DNA from: an uncultured Lachnospiraceae bacterium
GTDB taxonomy: Bacteria; Bacillota; Clostridia; Lachnospirales; Lachnospiraceae
NCBI GenBank assembly: GCA_946628415.1
Contig: CAMOWK010000013.1
Coordinates: 1 to 64,000 of the forward strand
DNA: 64,000 nucleotides
Reading direction: 5' to 3'
Shown here piece after piece: positions 15,820-24,089 of this stretch; position 1 is the first letter of the stretch; each line of letters starts with the position of its first letter. Position numbers and translations under genes: made by a program. Under the pieces are notes generated by a model, which was given only the letters and a program-made list of their open reading frames with translations, was not told where the DNA came from and made no database searches.

Positions 15820-16384
15820 AAAAATATGGTCAAAATCTTATTCGTCTGCCACGGCAGTATTATTCGTTTGCTGGGGCAACATCTGCCGTTCTCCGATGGC
15901 AGAATTTATCCTTAAAGACATGATTGAAAAAATGCATATCAAAGAAGAATTTCATATTGAGTCAAGAGCGACTCATACTGATGAAATATGGAACGGGTTG
16001 GGAAATCCTGTATATCCGCCTGCAAAGAGTAAACTTGCGGAGCATGGTATATCCTGCAAAGGGAAGAGGGCTCAGCTTCTGAAAAGATCAGATTATAATG
16101 AATATGATTATATAATCGGAATGGATGATATGAATATGAAGTGGATGTGCCGGATTCTGGGTCAGGATGTGCCGGACAGGAGATTCATATTCGGGGCTGA
16201 AAGAGGTAAGGAGTATCTTGCAGCATTGGCTGAAAATAAGATTACACTTCTTATGGACTATACCAACAGACCCGGAAATGTTGCCGATCCGTGGTATACA
16301 AGAGATTTTGAAACCACCTATAACGATATTTTTGAGGGATGTAAAGGATTTCTTGATTTTCTGAAAACTATGGGTAAAATATAA
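15737..16384 (+). CDS. Low-molecular-weight protein tyrosine phosphatase with element-derived N-terminus
   Basis: 215 aa. Residues 1-41 are not part of the family and come from element DNA. LFVCWGNICRSPMAEF then begins the normal LMW-PTP fold, with nucleophile Cys45 and Arg51 of the C-x5-R-S loop, and DPWYTRDFETTY near the end supplies the general-acid Asp. The family dephosphorylates protein tyrosine or arginine, or acts in exopolysaccharide control. A second ATG at 15826 with the better ribosome site starts MVKILFVCHGS, itself an LMW-PTP N-terminus, but in another frame that stops at 15913. The gene is thus a chimera made by integration; whether the extended protein is active is not known. 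A minor alternative is initiation further inside. Confidence 0.8.
   Translation: MKMKNEERIIGIGKMAEIKENPLIYEEKKIWSKSYSSATAVLFVCWGNICRSPMAEFILKDMIEKMHIKEEFHIESRATHTDEIWNGLGNPVYPPAKSKLAEHGISCKGKRAQLLKRSDYNEYDYIIGMDDMNMKWMCRILGQDVPDRRFIFGAERGKEYLAALAENKITLLMDYTNRPGNVADPWYTRDFETTYNDIFEGCKGFLDFLKTMGKI
15869..15879 (+). repeat. Right attachment core (attR candidate)
   Basis: TGCTGGGGCAA, identical to 824-834, within the P-loop codons. A diverged copy of the same coding segment (TTCGTCTGCCACGGCAG) lies just upstream at 15841-15857, suggesting an earlier integration event or an element-borne substitute 5' end. Confidence 0.65.
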
Positions 16385-16414
16385 ATTCAGATTTGAACAA
16401 TAATAAGGAGAGCC

Positions 16415-16909
16415 ATGGCTAAAAAAGAAGACGAAAAGACAAATGTAATGCGGGTGCTTGATCAAAAGAAGATTACTTATAAGCACTATTGTTATATTAA
16501 TCTTGGTGAAGAAGTAACCACAAACGGAGTTGAGATTGCAAGGCTTTTGGGTGAAGATGTTTCAAGAGTATTTAAGACACTTGTAACAGTTGCAAAAACA
16601 GGTCAGCATTATGTGTTTATGGTTCCTGTTGCAAGAGAACTTGATTTAAAGAAAGCAGCGAAGGCGGTAGGCGAAAAGTCGATCGAAATGATTCCCCAGA
16701 AGGAACTTCTGCCTCTTACGGGATACATTCATGGCGGCTGCTCGCCTATAGGGATGAAAAAAGCATTTCCGACTGTGATCAGTGAATCGGCAAGCGGATT
16801 TGAACACATTATATTCAGTGCGGGGAAAGTGGGCTATCAGGTTGAAGTAGCGCCTAAGGATTTAGAAAAAGTAATACGAATTAAATATGCTGATATTTGC
16901 ACTGAGTAG
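16415..16909 (+). CDS. ybaK: YbaK/EbsC-type aminoacyl-tRNA deacylase
   Basis: 164 aa, the full family length. YbaK proteins hydrolyse Cys-tRNA(Pro) formed by mistakes of prolyl-tRNA synthetase. Visible family blocks are the VFKTLVTVAKTGQHYVFMVP strand region, the invariant Lys in FKTL, and GYIHGGCSPIGMKK (about residues 104-117), the substrate-binding GG-SP-G loop. AAGGAG precedes the ATG. It follows the phosphatase by 30 bases and may be co-transcribed with it. Confidence 0.92.
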   Translation: MAKKEDEKTNVMRVLDQKKITYKHYCYINLGEEVTTNGVEIARLLGEDVSRVFKTLVTVAKTGQHYVFMVPVARELDLKKAAKAVGEKSIEMIPQKELLPLTGYIHGGCSPIGMKKAFPTVISESASGFEHIIFSAGKVGYQVEVAPKDLEKVIRIKYADICTE

Positions 16910-16972
16910 CAGTTTGAAAAACGGGATAGTTAGCTGTTCATGATATGAAATGAACAGCGCAAGGATAAAAAA

Positions 16973-18289
16973 ATGCACGAAATAAAAGAAGAAAAAGAAT
17001 ATGTTATACTCGTCGCGGTAGATACAGATGAAATGGATGACGAATCCGGGGCAAATGAATCGCTGGACGAACTTAAGGAACTGGCTGAAACAGCGGGCGC
17101 TGAGGTTGTCGGAAGAATGATCCAGAAGTTGCCGCATTTTAATTCGGCCACATATATTGGCAGCGGAAAACTTGAAGAACTGGCTTTAATGATAAATGAA
17201 ACGGGCGCCACAGGTATTATAACCGATGATGAATTATCGCCTGCTCAAATGTATAATCTTGGTCAGGCACTTGATATAAAAGTTATGGACAGGACACTGG
17301 TAATTCTTGATATATTTGCAGCGCACGCAAGGACTGCCGAAGGAAAGCTGCAGGTTGAAATGGCACAGCTTCAATATAGGCTTTCAAGACTTTCGGGAAA
17401 AGGTAATTCCCTTTCAAGACTTGGCGGTGGAATCGGAACGAGAGGACCGGGAGAGAAAAAGCTTGAACAGGATAGACGAGTTATCAGGAACAGGGTTGCC
17501 CAGTTAAGACGCGAACTATCCGAGGTTGTTTCACATAGAGAAGTCACAAGGAAGAATAGAGAAGTCGGTAAATATCCCGTTTTTGCCATAGTTGGATACA
17601 CAAATGCAGGAAAGTCTACGCTTCTAAATGCACTTACCGGTTCGGAAATACTTGCCGAAGATAAGCTGTTTGCTACACTTGATACGACTACAAGAGCATT
17701 TATACTTCAAAAAGAAGGTAAAGAAGAGGCGGATGTTTCGGATGAAAGAAAGAATAAAAGCAAGCAGAAAGTTCTTCTTACCGATACGGTAGGGTTCATA
17801 AGAAAGCTGCCGCATAATCTGATCGATGCATTTAGAAGTACACTTGAGGAAACAAAATATGCAGATTATATAATCCATGTAGTAGATGCATCGGGAAAAG
17901 ACAGGGATGCCAAGATGAAGGTTGTGTATGAGACTCTAGACATGCTGAAGGTAGAAGGCAAGAAAGTAATAACTATTTTTAACAAGATGGATAAGCTGCT
18001 AAGTCCGGATGACAGGATAGGACTGCATGATATTCGTGCCACAAAAGTACTCGAGATTTCCGCAAAAGAAGGAACAGGTCTTTCTGATATCAGCACGGCT
18101 ATTGATGATATACTCCGCGAGGAAAGAAAAGAAATCGACATCGTGCTGCCGTATAAGAGTATGTCACTTCTGGCTGATATAAAGGAAAGAGGCGAGATCA
18201 GCATGGAAGAGTATAGTGAAGAAGGGGTACACATAAGAGCATTTGTTCCGGTGGATATTTCCAACAAACTAAGCACGTTCATCAGGTAA
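16973..18289 (+). CDS. hflX: Ribosome-associated GTPase HflX
   Basis: 438 aa. The N-terminal HflX domain contains TYIGSGKLEEL and the glycine-rich GGGIGTRGPGEKKLE loop, then a coiled coil at about 165-195 and a GTPase domain with GYTNAGKST (P-loop, G1), DTVGFIRKLPH (G3) and NKMD (G4). HflX splits stalled or stressed ribosomes using GTP and ATP. The gene starts 63 bases after ybaK and is followed after 29 bases by the GH31 gene, suggesting one transcription unit. Confidence 0.95.
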   Translation: MHEIKEEKEYVILVAVDTDEMDDESGANESLDELKELAETAGAEVVGRMIQKLPHFNSATYIGSGKLEELALMINETGATGIITDDELSPAQMYNLGQALDIKVMDRTLVILDIFAAHARTAEGKLQVEMAQLQYRLSRLSGKGNSLSRLGGGIGTRGPGEKKLEQDRRVIRNRVAQLRRELSEVVSHREVTRKNREVGKYPVFAIVGYTNAGKSTLLNALTGSEILAEDKLFATLDTTTRAFILQKEGKEEADVSDERKNKSKQKVLLTDTVGFIRKLPHNLIDAFRSTLEETKYADYIIHVVDASGKDRDAKMKVVYETLDMLKVEGKKVITIFNKMDKLLSPDDRIGLHDIRATKVLEISAKEGTGLSDISTAIDDILREERKEIDIVLPYKSMSLLADIKERGEISMEEYSEEGVHIRAFVPVDISNKLSTFIR

Positions 18290-18318
18290 AGAAGGCGAAG
18301 ATTTAGAGGAAAACTAAT

Positions 18319-20235
18319 ATGATTAACAGATTCAAAACCGGGCTTCCTATTGAGACGGCTGCGATTCCAAGTGAAAACAGAGGCTTATATAAAGATAATA
18401 CCGTCCTTGATATAAATGCATTTCCGAATATTATGTCAACTAATAAGGAATGTATTGATGGTCTCTATAAATTTTCGCTCTCTGATAAAGCAATGGTTTT
18501 TGGGCTTGGTGAAACAGTTCGGGGGATAAACAAAAAAGGTTGGATATATGAAAGCTTCTGCGCCGATGACCCCAATCATCAGGAGGGTAAAAGATCTCTT
18601 TATGGAGCGCATCATTTCATAGTTATAAAGGATGATAAGTGCTTTGGATTATTCATAGATAACCCAGGAAGAGTTACGTTTGATATAGGATATACGGACA
18701 GAGACAGGCTTGTGATAAAAAGTGAGAATCCGGAGCAGTATATTTATCTTATAGATGGAAATGAACCGTATGATATCATTAAGCAGTTTTTAAGGCTTAT
18801 AGGCAAGGCGTATATTCCGCCTAAGTGGGCGTTCGGATTCGGACAGAGCCGCTGGGGTTATAACAGCGCTGAAAATGTTCGTGAAGTTGTTAGACAGCAT
18901 AGAGAGAATCATATACCTATAGATATGGTCTATATGGATATTGATTACATGGAAGGCTTCAGGGATTTTACTGTAAGAGAAGATAATTTTCCGGATTTTT
19001 CGGCATTTGTTAGGGAAATGCATGAACAGCACATACATCTCGTTCCGATAATCGATGCAGGGATTAAAGAAGAAGCGGGCTATGATATTTATGACGAAGG
19101 CGAAGAAGGCGGTTTCTTTTGTAAGGATGCAGATGGAAATACATTTGTTGCAGCGGTATGGCCGGGAAGATCTGTATTTCCCGATTTCATGAATAAAGAG
19201 TCACGTGACTGGTTCGGAAGCAAATATAAAAAGTTGATTGATGCCGGAATTGACGGATTTTGGAATGATATGAATGAACCTGCGCTGTTCTATACACCGA
19301 TAAGGCTTAAGAAGGCTGTTGATAAAGTGAACGGGCTTTCAAAAGGTAATCCCGGTATCGATTCATTTTTTGAGATATCAGGAAGTGTAAATTCACTTCA
19401 GAACAGCTTAGAGGACTACGAATCATTCTATCATAAAATGGATGACGGGAGTGTAGTCCGGCATGACAGGGTTCATAATCTGTACGGAATGAATATGACA
19501 CGTGCTGCTGCGGAAAAGATGAAAGAGGATTATCCGGATAAAGAGTTTCTTCTGTTCTCGAGAGCATCATATATAGGGGCTCACAGATATGGTGGAATAT
19601 GGCAGGGAGACAATAAATCCTGGTGGTCGCATTTAAAGATGAATGTTGCAATGACAGCTAACCTTAATATGTGCGGCTTTCTGTTTACGGGAGCAGACAC
19701 GGGAGGCTTTGGAGATGATGTTACTGAAGACCTTCTTATAAGGTGGCTCAGCTTTTCCATATTCACGCCGCTTATGAGAAATCACTCTGCAACGGGGACG
19801 AGAGAACAGGAATTCTACAGATTTAAGGATACAGATACATTCAGGCATATTATAGGAATCAGATACAGACTGCTTCCTTATATTTACGAAAGCTATCTTC
19901 ATGCTGCCGAGAATTATGAGATGCTTCTGAGACCGCTGGTATTTGACTATCCTTATGATGAGAGAGTGCTCGATATCGAAGATGAGCTGATGCTGGGAGA
20001 CAGAATCCTTATAGCGCCGGTGGTGGAGCAGAATAAGAATGGAAGGATGGTTTATCTTCCTGAAGATATGATTATGGTTCGCCTTACAAGAGATGCCGAA
20101 GGCAGATTTTTGGAGGAAAGAAGCGAAGTTCTGGCGGGTGATAATTATATAAATGTACCGCTTTCGGATGTTGTATTCTTCTTAAAGAAGGGAATGACTC
20201 TTGAGCTTTCGGAATTTAAAGAATATATAGATTAA
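18319..20235 (+). CDS. GH31 alpha-glucosidase
   Basis: 638 aa, cytoplasmic (no signal peptide). The catalytic (beta/alpha)8 barrel has WNDMNEP with nucleophile Asp317 and GGIWQGDNKSWW with acid/base Asp431; KWAFGFGQSRWGY is the GH31 start-of-barrel signature. The family hydrolyses terminal alpha-glucosidic or alpha-xylosidic bonds in oligosaccharides. The length is a little short for the family. It is read in the same direction as hflX and ends at a strong terminator just before the LacI gene, so it may not be part of the galactan regulon even though it is adjacent. Confidence 0.9.
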   Translation: MINRFKTGLPIETAAIPSENRGLYKDNTVLDINAFPNIMSTNKECIDGLYKFSLSDKAMVFGLGETVRGINKKGWIYESFCADDPNHQEGKRSLYGAHHFIVIKDDKCFGLFIDNPGRVTFDIGYTDRDRLVIKSENPEQYIYLIDGNEPYDIIKQFLRLIGKAYIPPKWAFGFGQSRWGYNSAENVREVVRQHRENHIPIDMVYMDIDYMEGFRDFTVREDNFPDFSAFVREMHEQHIHLVPIIDAGIKEEAGYDIYDEGEEGGFFCKDADGNTFVAAVWPGRSVFPDFMNKESRDWFGSKYKKLIDAGIDGFWNDMNEPALFYTPIRLKKAVDKVNGLSKGNPGIDSFFEISGSVNSLQNSLEDYESFYHKMDDGSVVRHDRVHNLYGMNMTRAAAEKMKEDYPDKEFLLFSRASYIGAHRYGGIWQGDNKSWWSHLKMNVAMTANLNMCGFLFTGADTGGFGDDVTEDLLIRWLSFSIFTPLMRNHSATGTREQEFYRFKDTDTFRHIIGIRYRLLPYIYESYLHAAENYEMLLRPLVFDYPYDERVLDIEDELMLGDRILIAPVVEQNKNGRMVYLPEDMIMVRLTRDAEGRFLEERSEVLAGDNYINVPLSDVVFFLKKGMTLELSEFKEYID

Positions 20236-20240
20236 AAATA

Positions 20241-20297
20241 CCCTCTTTATCAATGCATTCATAGTAAGAATGTCATTGTTAAAGAGGGCATTTTTTT
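20241..20297 (+). terminator. Terminator between GH31 and lacI-type gene
   Basis: CCCTCTTTA..CAATG (20241 on) pairs with CATTG-TTAAAGAGGG (ending 20288), followed by CATTTTTTT. Because the flanking genes converge, it may serve both. Confidence 0.85.
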
Positions 20298-20365
20298 GAG
20301 AGGTTTTATGAAAAAGTTTTATTGTGAAGTCTGTTTATAATCTGTTTAAGAATCTAAAAGAATGA

Positions 20366-21385
20366 TTATACCTGAGTGGATCTTTTCAAAAGTACTTCGT
20401 AACTAAGGTAGGTTTTTTCCTCCACCGGTTCATTCTTAAGCATTGCAAAAAGTGTTCTTGTAGCGGCTGCACCAAGCTCGCGCGGATCATAATTCAGAGC
20501 TGTTACTGCCGGCTGATAATAATCAAGAAATGTACTGTTGTAGAAAGATGCAACCTTTATGTCGCTCGGAATAGATATTCCGTCTCTGCTGAGCTTATTG
20601 AGAACTCCGCTGCATATACGGTCGTCCGTGCATATTAAGCAGTCAGAACCGGATCTTATCGCCTGATCGGCAGCTCTTTCAATATCTGCAGTTTCCTCGC
20701 AGTTCATGATAATCAGGTCTTCGTCAGGATTAAGTCCTTTATCGGTGAAGGCTTTTTTATAACCTTTTAGTCTTGTGCAATTAACTACATGCTTCAGGCT
20801 TCCGCCGATAAGTGCAGGGTGCCTGATTCCTTTCATAAGAAGTATGGAAGTGAGCTCATTACATGCATTTACGTGATCGTTATCTATCTGAACTACACCC
20901 TTTTCTGTGGAACTTCCGATTACAACAAATGGAATACTCTGTTCCTTCAAATACCTTACACATAAATCATCTGAAAGAGTACGGCCGAGTATAACACCGT
21001 CTACTTTTCTGTTCTCGACTATTCTTTTTAACTGAGAAATGTCATCCTCATATATGAGTGAAATGATAACATCATAGTCTTCAGCCATAGCAACGTCTTC
21101 AATTCCGATCATTGCATTTTGGAAGAATGGAAGATCCGTCACTGTTGAATCCCCGGGCATTGCCCAGCAGATGTTATATGTAAGTGAATTTGCAAGTCCC
21201 TTTGCGAGAGGGCTTGGCTTATAATTGTGCGTGTCTATATATTCCAGTACTTTTTTTCTTGTTGCTTCGCCAATTCTTCCTTTTCCGGAAATGGCTCTTG
21301 ATACAGTGGTTTTTGAAATCCCAAGTGCATCCGCAACATCACCAATAGTTAGGTTATTTTGATTTTTCTTTTCCTCAGTAGCCAT
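20366..21385 (-). CDS. LacI-family transcriptional repressor of the galactan regulon
   Basis: About 339 aa from ATG 21385, chosen over an in-frame upstream start because GGGGAG lies about 6-11 bases before it. The N-terminal helix-turn-helix is LTIGDVADALGISKTTVSRA with the hinge KPSPLAKGL, followed by a periplasmic-binding-protein-like effector domain (WAMPGDS.., VDGVILGRT.., FVVIGSS..). It is divergent from the GH42 gene across a 316-base intergenic region that contains its probable operator. I infer that it senses galactose or a galacto-oligosaccharide and represses GH42, the importer and both galactanase units. Confidence 0.88.
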   Translation of the reverse strand: MATEEKKNQNNLTIGDVADALGISKTTVSRAISGKGRIGEATRKKVLEYIDTHNYKPSPLAKGLANSLTYNICWAMPGDSTVTDLPFFQNAMIGIEDVAMAEDYDVIISLIYEDDISQLKRIVENRKVDGVILGRTLSDDLCVRYLKEQSIPFVVIGSSTEKGVVQIDNDHVNACNELTSILLMKGIRHPALIGGSLKHVVNCTRLKGYKKAFTDKGLNPDEDLIIMNCEETADIERAADQAIRSGSDCLICTDDRICSGVLNKLSRDGISIPSDIKVASFYNSTFLDYYQPAVTALNYDPRELGAAATRTLFAMLKNEPVEEKTYLSYEVLLKRSTQV

Positions 21386-21496
21386 TTGATACTCCCCAAA
21401 CAGGCTGAATTTGATACCTAAACAAGCTGCATAAAACATGATAAAAGTCAATTATTAAGCCGTTTATAAAGCAAAACTCTGTTTTAAATCAGCTTG

Positions 21497-21546
21497 TTGA
21501 CAGACCCAAAATGTCATGTTAGAATCAGTTAACGCAATCGGTTGCG
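21497..21546 (+). promoter_or_regulatory. GH42 promoter with LacI-type operator
   Basis: TTGACA at 21497-21502, a 17-base spacer and TAGAAT at 21520-21525. The operator CGCAATCGGTTGCG (21533-21546) overlaps the expected start site, so bound repressor would block RNA polymerase. An additional GTTGCGC half-site lies at 21574-21580. Confidence 0.75.
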
Positions 21547-21589
21547 CTATTAACGATTATTAATTTACCACTCGTTGCGCACAGTGTCA

Positions 21590-21675
21590 ACAATTTTTTG
21601 AAATACAGGTTACAGTTTTTTGAAACATAGGTCACAGTTTTTTTGGAAAACAGCGTACAGTTTCAAAAAAATTGA
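21590..21675 (+). repeat. Tandem T-rich repeats in the GH42 leader
   Basis: Units of about 22 bases start ACA(A/G)TTTTTTGAAA at 21590 and 21612, then ACAGTTTTTTTGG at 21634 and ACAGTTTCAAAAAAA at 21657. They lie in the 5' untranslated leader between operator and start codon. Their role is unknown. Confidence 0.6.
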
Positions 21676-21701
21676 CTGTTTTTTGTGAAAAGGGGATAGA
21701 T

Positions 21702-23897
21702 ATGAACAGTAAGAGTTTACCTTCGGATTTTTTGTTTGGTGCTGCATATTATGACGAATATATGCCTTATGACAGGATAGAGACAGATTTTAAACTTATG
21801 AAAGATGCGGGTATGAATGTGATCAGGATTGCTGAATCCACATGGAGTACATGGGAACCTGAGGACGGCAGGTTTGATTTTACGCATTTAAGGAGAATGC
21901 TGGATAATGCTGTGAAATATGACTTAAAGGTAATAGTGGGAACCCCTACTTATGCGGTTCCTTCATGGCTTGTTAAGAAGTATCCGGATATTATGGCGGT
22001 TACGAAAGACGGGCAGTTTCTTTACGGACATAGACAGCTGACGGATATAACGAATCCGGATTATCTTCGTTATGCCGAAAGGATGATAAGGCGCCTTATG
22101 GAAGAGTGCGCAGGGTATGAGAATATCATAGGATTTCAGCTTGATAATGAAACGCGTGCCGCCGGCGCAGCATCACCGGAGACGCAGAAAATATTCGTGG
22201 AAAGATTAAAGAAAAAATACCCTGATATAAATGAATTTAACAGAGAATTCGGACTGGATTACTGGAGTAATCGTGTCGATAACTGGGAGGATTTTCCTGA
22301 TATTCGTGGAACTATTAACGGCAGCCTTTCAGCGGCATATAAAAGATTCCTCCGTGATGTGATTACTGAATTTCTTTTATGGCAGAGAAGTATACTTCTC
22401 GAATATATGAGACCGGATCAGTTCATAACACACAATTTTGATTTTGCGTGGGATGGGTATTCCTGTGGCGTTCAGCCGCTTGTTGATCAGATAAATGCAG
22501 CGGAGGCAGTTGATATAGCGGGAGCGGATATATACCATCCTACAGGCGGAAAGCTTGACGGGACTGTCATTTCCTTCGGCGGAATGATTGCGAGATCTCT
22601 TAAGAAAGACAGATATTTCGTGCTTGAGACACAGGCGCAGGGGAATACGGCGTGGCTTTCTTATCCGGGGCAGCTTAGGCTACATGCATACAGCCATCTG
22701 GCAAGTGGCGCCGCATCTGTAATGTACTGGAACTGGCATTCCATACATAACGCGATTGAAAGCTATTGGAAGGGCGTTCTCAGCCATGACCTCACTCCGG
22801 GTGAGACTTACAGGGAGATATCAGAGTGGCGTCATGAGATGCTGCCGCTTGAAAAGACTATAACCGGAAATGCAGGGAAGTTCGATACAGCCATACTTGT
22901 TGACAGTGCAAGCCTCGCCGGAATTGAAGAATTCCCTGCAGGAAGTGATGTGACCTATAACGATGTATTCAGATGGATGCATGATACTCTCTTTAAAATG
23001 AATATCGAGTGCGACATCGTATATAAGGATGATGACTGGAGCTCATATAAAATGCTTCTTATACCGGCGCTTTATTCAGCATCCGATGCAGTAATAGAAA
23101 AAATACGTAAATATGCGGAAATGGGAGGACAGGTGGTTCTCGGATTCAGAAGCTGTTTTTCGGATGATGAGATAAAGATATATCCGGATGCGCAGCCGCA
23201 CGGCATGACTGAAGCTGCAGGAATGACCTATGACCGTTTTACCATCCCTGAAGAAGGAATGGCTATCAGATTTTGTGAAGATGGTGAAATAAGAAGTGGA
23301 TTACATGCACATAACATAAGTAAAAAAGAGGATGCTCCGGAAGAAAAACCGATTTGTACATATCCGGTCAGAGGATGGATGGAACTTCTAAGACCTACTA
23401 ACGCAGAGGTTATTGCCGTCTATTATCACAAGTACTGGGGAAATGTACCGGCTGTTACATATAGTGACTACGGAAACGGCGGCGTTACTTATATAGGCTG
23501 CTATACAGATGAAGCTGCTTTAAGAAGGATTATAGAAAAGGCGGCAGGAAGAGCAAGGATAAATGTTCCTGTTTATTCTTTCCCGTTAATAAGAAAGACT
23601 GTCATAAATGCCGCAGGAGATAAAGTAAAGTATTTCTTTAACTATTCTACAGAACCGGTAAGCTTCAAATATGATGGAAACGGTGGAGAAATACTGGTAT
23701 TCGACGAATGTATAGCGCTTGAAGAGCGTGAACAGCCGGTAGAAACGGACAGGTTTGCAGAAGAAACTGATGATTTGTCATCCGACAGGAAGTTAAGAAT
23801 ATCCGGAACGGGCATAAATACTTATGAAAAAATGGTTGCGCAAAATCAAATGATTACACTAAAAGACTGGGGAGTCCTTATAGTGAAAGAAGGCTGA
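21702..23897 (+). CDS. GH42 beta-galactosidase
   Basis: 731 aa from ATG 21702, selected because AAAGGGGATAG precedes it; a start 30 bases upstream has no ribosome site. Barrel domain: DFLFGAAYYDEY start, DGRFDF, acid/base Glu150 in QLDNET and nucleophile Glu309 in VLETQAQG. A trimerisation domain (after about residue 395) and a C-terminal beta domain follow, the normal GH42 layout. No signal peptide, so it acts in the cytoplasm on imported beta-galactosides, consistent with its place in a galactan operon. It is probably the final step from galacto-oligosaccharides to galactose. Confidence 0.93.
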   Translation: MNSKSLPSDFLFGAAYYDEYMPYDRIETDFKLMKDAGMNVIRIAESTWSTWEPEDGRFDFTHLRRMLDNAVKYDLKVIVGTPTYAVPSWLVKKYPDIMAVTKDGQFLYGHRQLTDITNPDYLRYAERMIRRLMEECAGYENIIGFQLDNETRAAGAASPETQKIFVERLKKKYPDINEFNREFGLDYWSNRVDNWEDFPDIRGTINGSLSAAYKRFLRDVITEFLLWQRSILLEYMRPDQFITHNFDFAWDGYSCGVQPLVDQINAAEAVDIAGADIYHPTGGKLDGTVISFGGMIARSLKKDRYFVLETQAQGNTAWLSYPGQLRLHAYSHLASGAASVMYWNWHSIHNAIESYWKGVLSHDLTPGETYREISEWRHEMLPLEKTITGNAGKFDTAILVDSASLAGIEEFPAGSDVTYNDVFRWMHDTLFKMNIECDIVYKDDDWSSYKMLLIPALYSASDAVIEKIRKYAEMGGQVVLGFRSCFSDDEIKIYPDAQPHGMTEAAGMTYDRFTIPEEGMAIRFCEDGEIRSGLHAHNISKKEDAPEEKPICTYPVRGWMELLRPTNAEVIAVYYHKYWGNVPAVTYSDYGNGGVTYIGCYTDEAALRRIIEKAAGRARINVPVYSFPLIRKTVINAAGDKVKYFFNYSTEPVSFKYDGNGGEILVFDECIALEEREQPVETDRFAEETDDLSSDRKLRISGTGINTYEKMVAQNQMITLKDWGVLIVKEG

Positions 23898-23964
23898 TAA
23901 TGGCTGTTTTACTTGATAAATAACAACATTGTACAAAAAATATAAAATTATTTTAAAATATTTG

Positions 23965-24018
23965 TTGACATTTGAAAAGTTGCACAATATAATACGTGTA
24001 TAGAACAACCGATTGCGC
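23965..24018 (+). promoter_or_regulatory. ABC importer promoter with LacI-type operator
   Basis: Consensus TTGACA (23965-23970), 17-base spacer, TATAAT (23988-23993), then operator ACAACCGATTGCGC at 24005-24018 covering the start of transcription. A further inverted GCGCAAATAGCG follows at 24024-24035. This is the strongest-looking promoter in the window. Confidence 0.85.
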
Positions 24019-24089
24019 AGAAAGCGCAAATAGCGAAAAAGAAATCTAAAGTATGAATTTTTTATTCAAAATAAGGAGGGTTTTAAAAG

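Larger units (their letters stand above)
835..15879. mobile_element. Integrative and mobilizable element, about 15 kb, inserted in an LMW-PTP gene
   Basis: The element is bounded by the 11-bp direct repeat TGCTGGGGCAA, with the tyrosine integrase at its right end, as is usual. It carries a serine recombinase, a restriction-modification-like cassette, a Rep_2-type replication initiator with iterons, a relaxase plus MobC, an oriT-like palindrome region, a RadC-like protein and several unknown proteins. No VirB4, VirD4 or other type IV secretion genes are present, so it should be mobilizable rather than self-transmissible. The ends are inferred from the split gene and the repeat; no empty site was available for comparison. 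Confidence 0.7.

Noticed and set aside
18319-20235. GH31 gene as a member of the galactan regulon
   Set aside because: It lacks the LacI-type operator, is read with hflX and is cut off by a strong terminator before the repressor gene.
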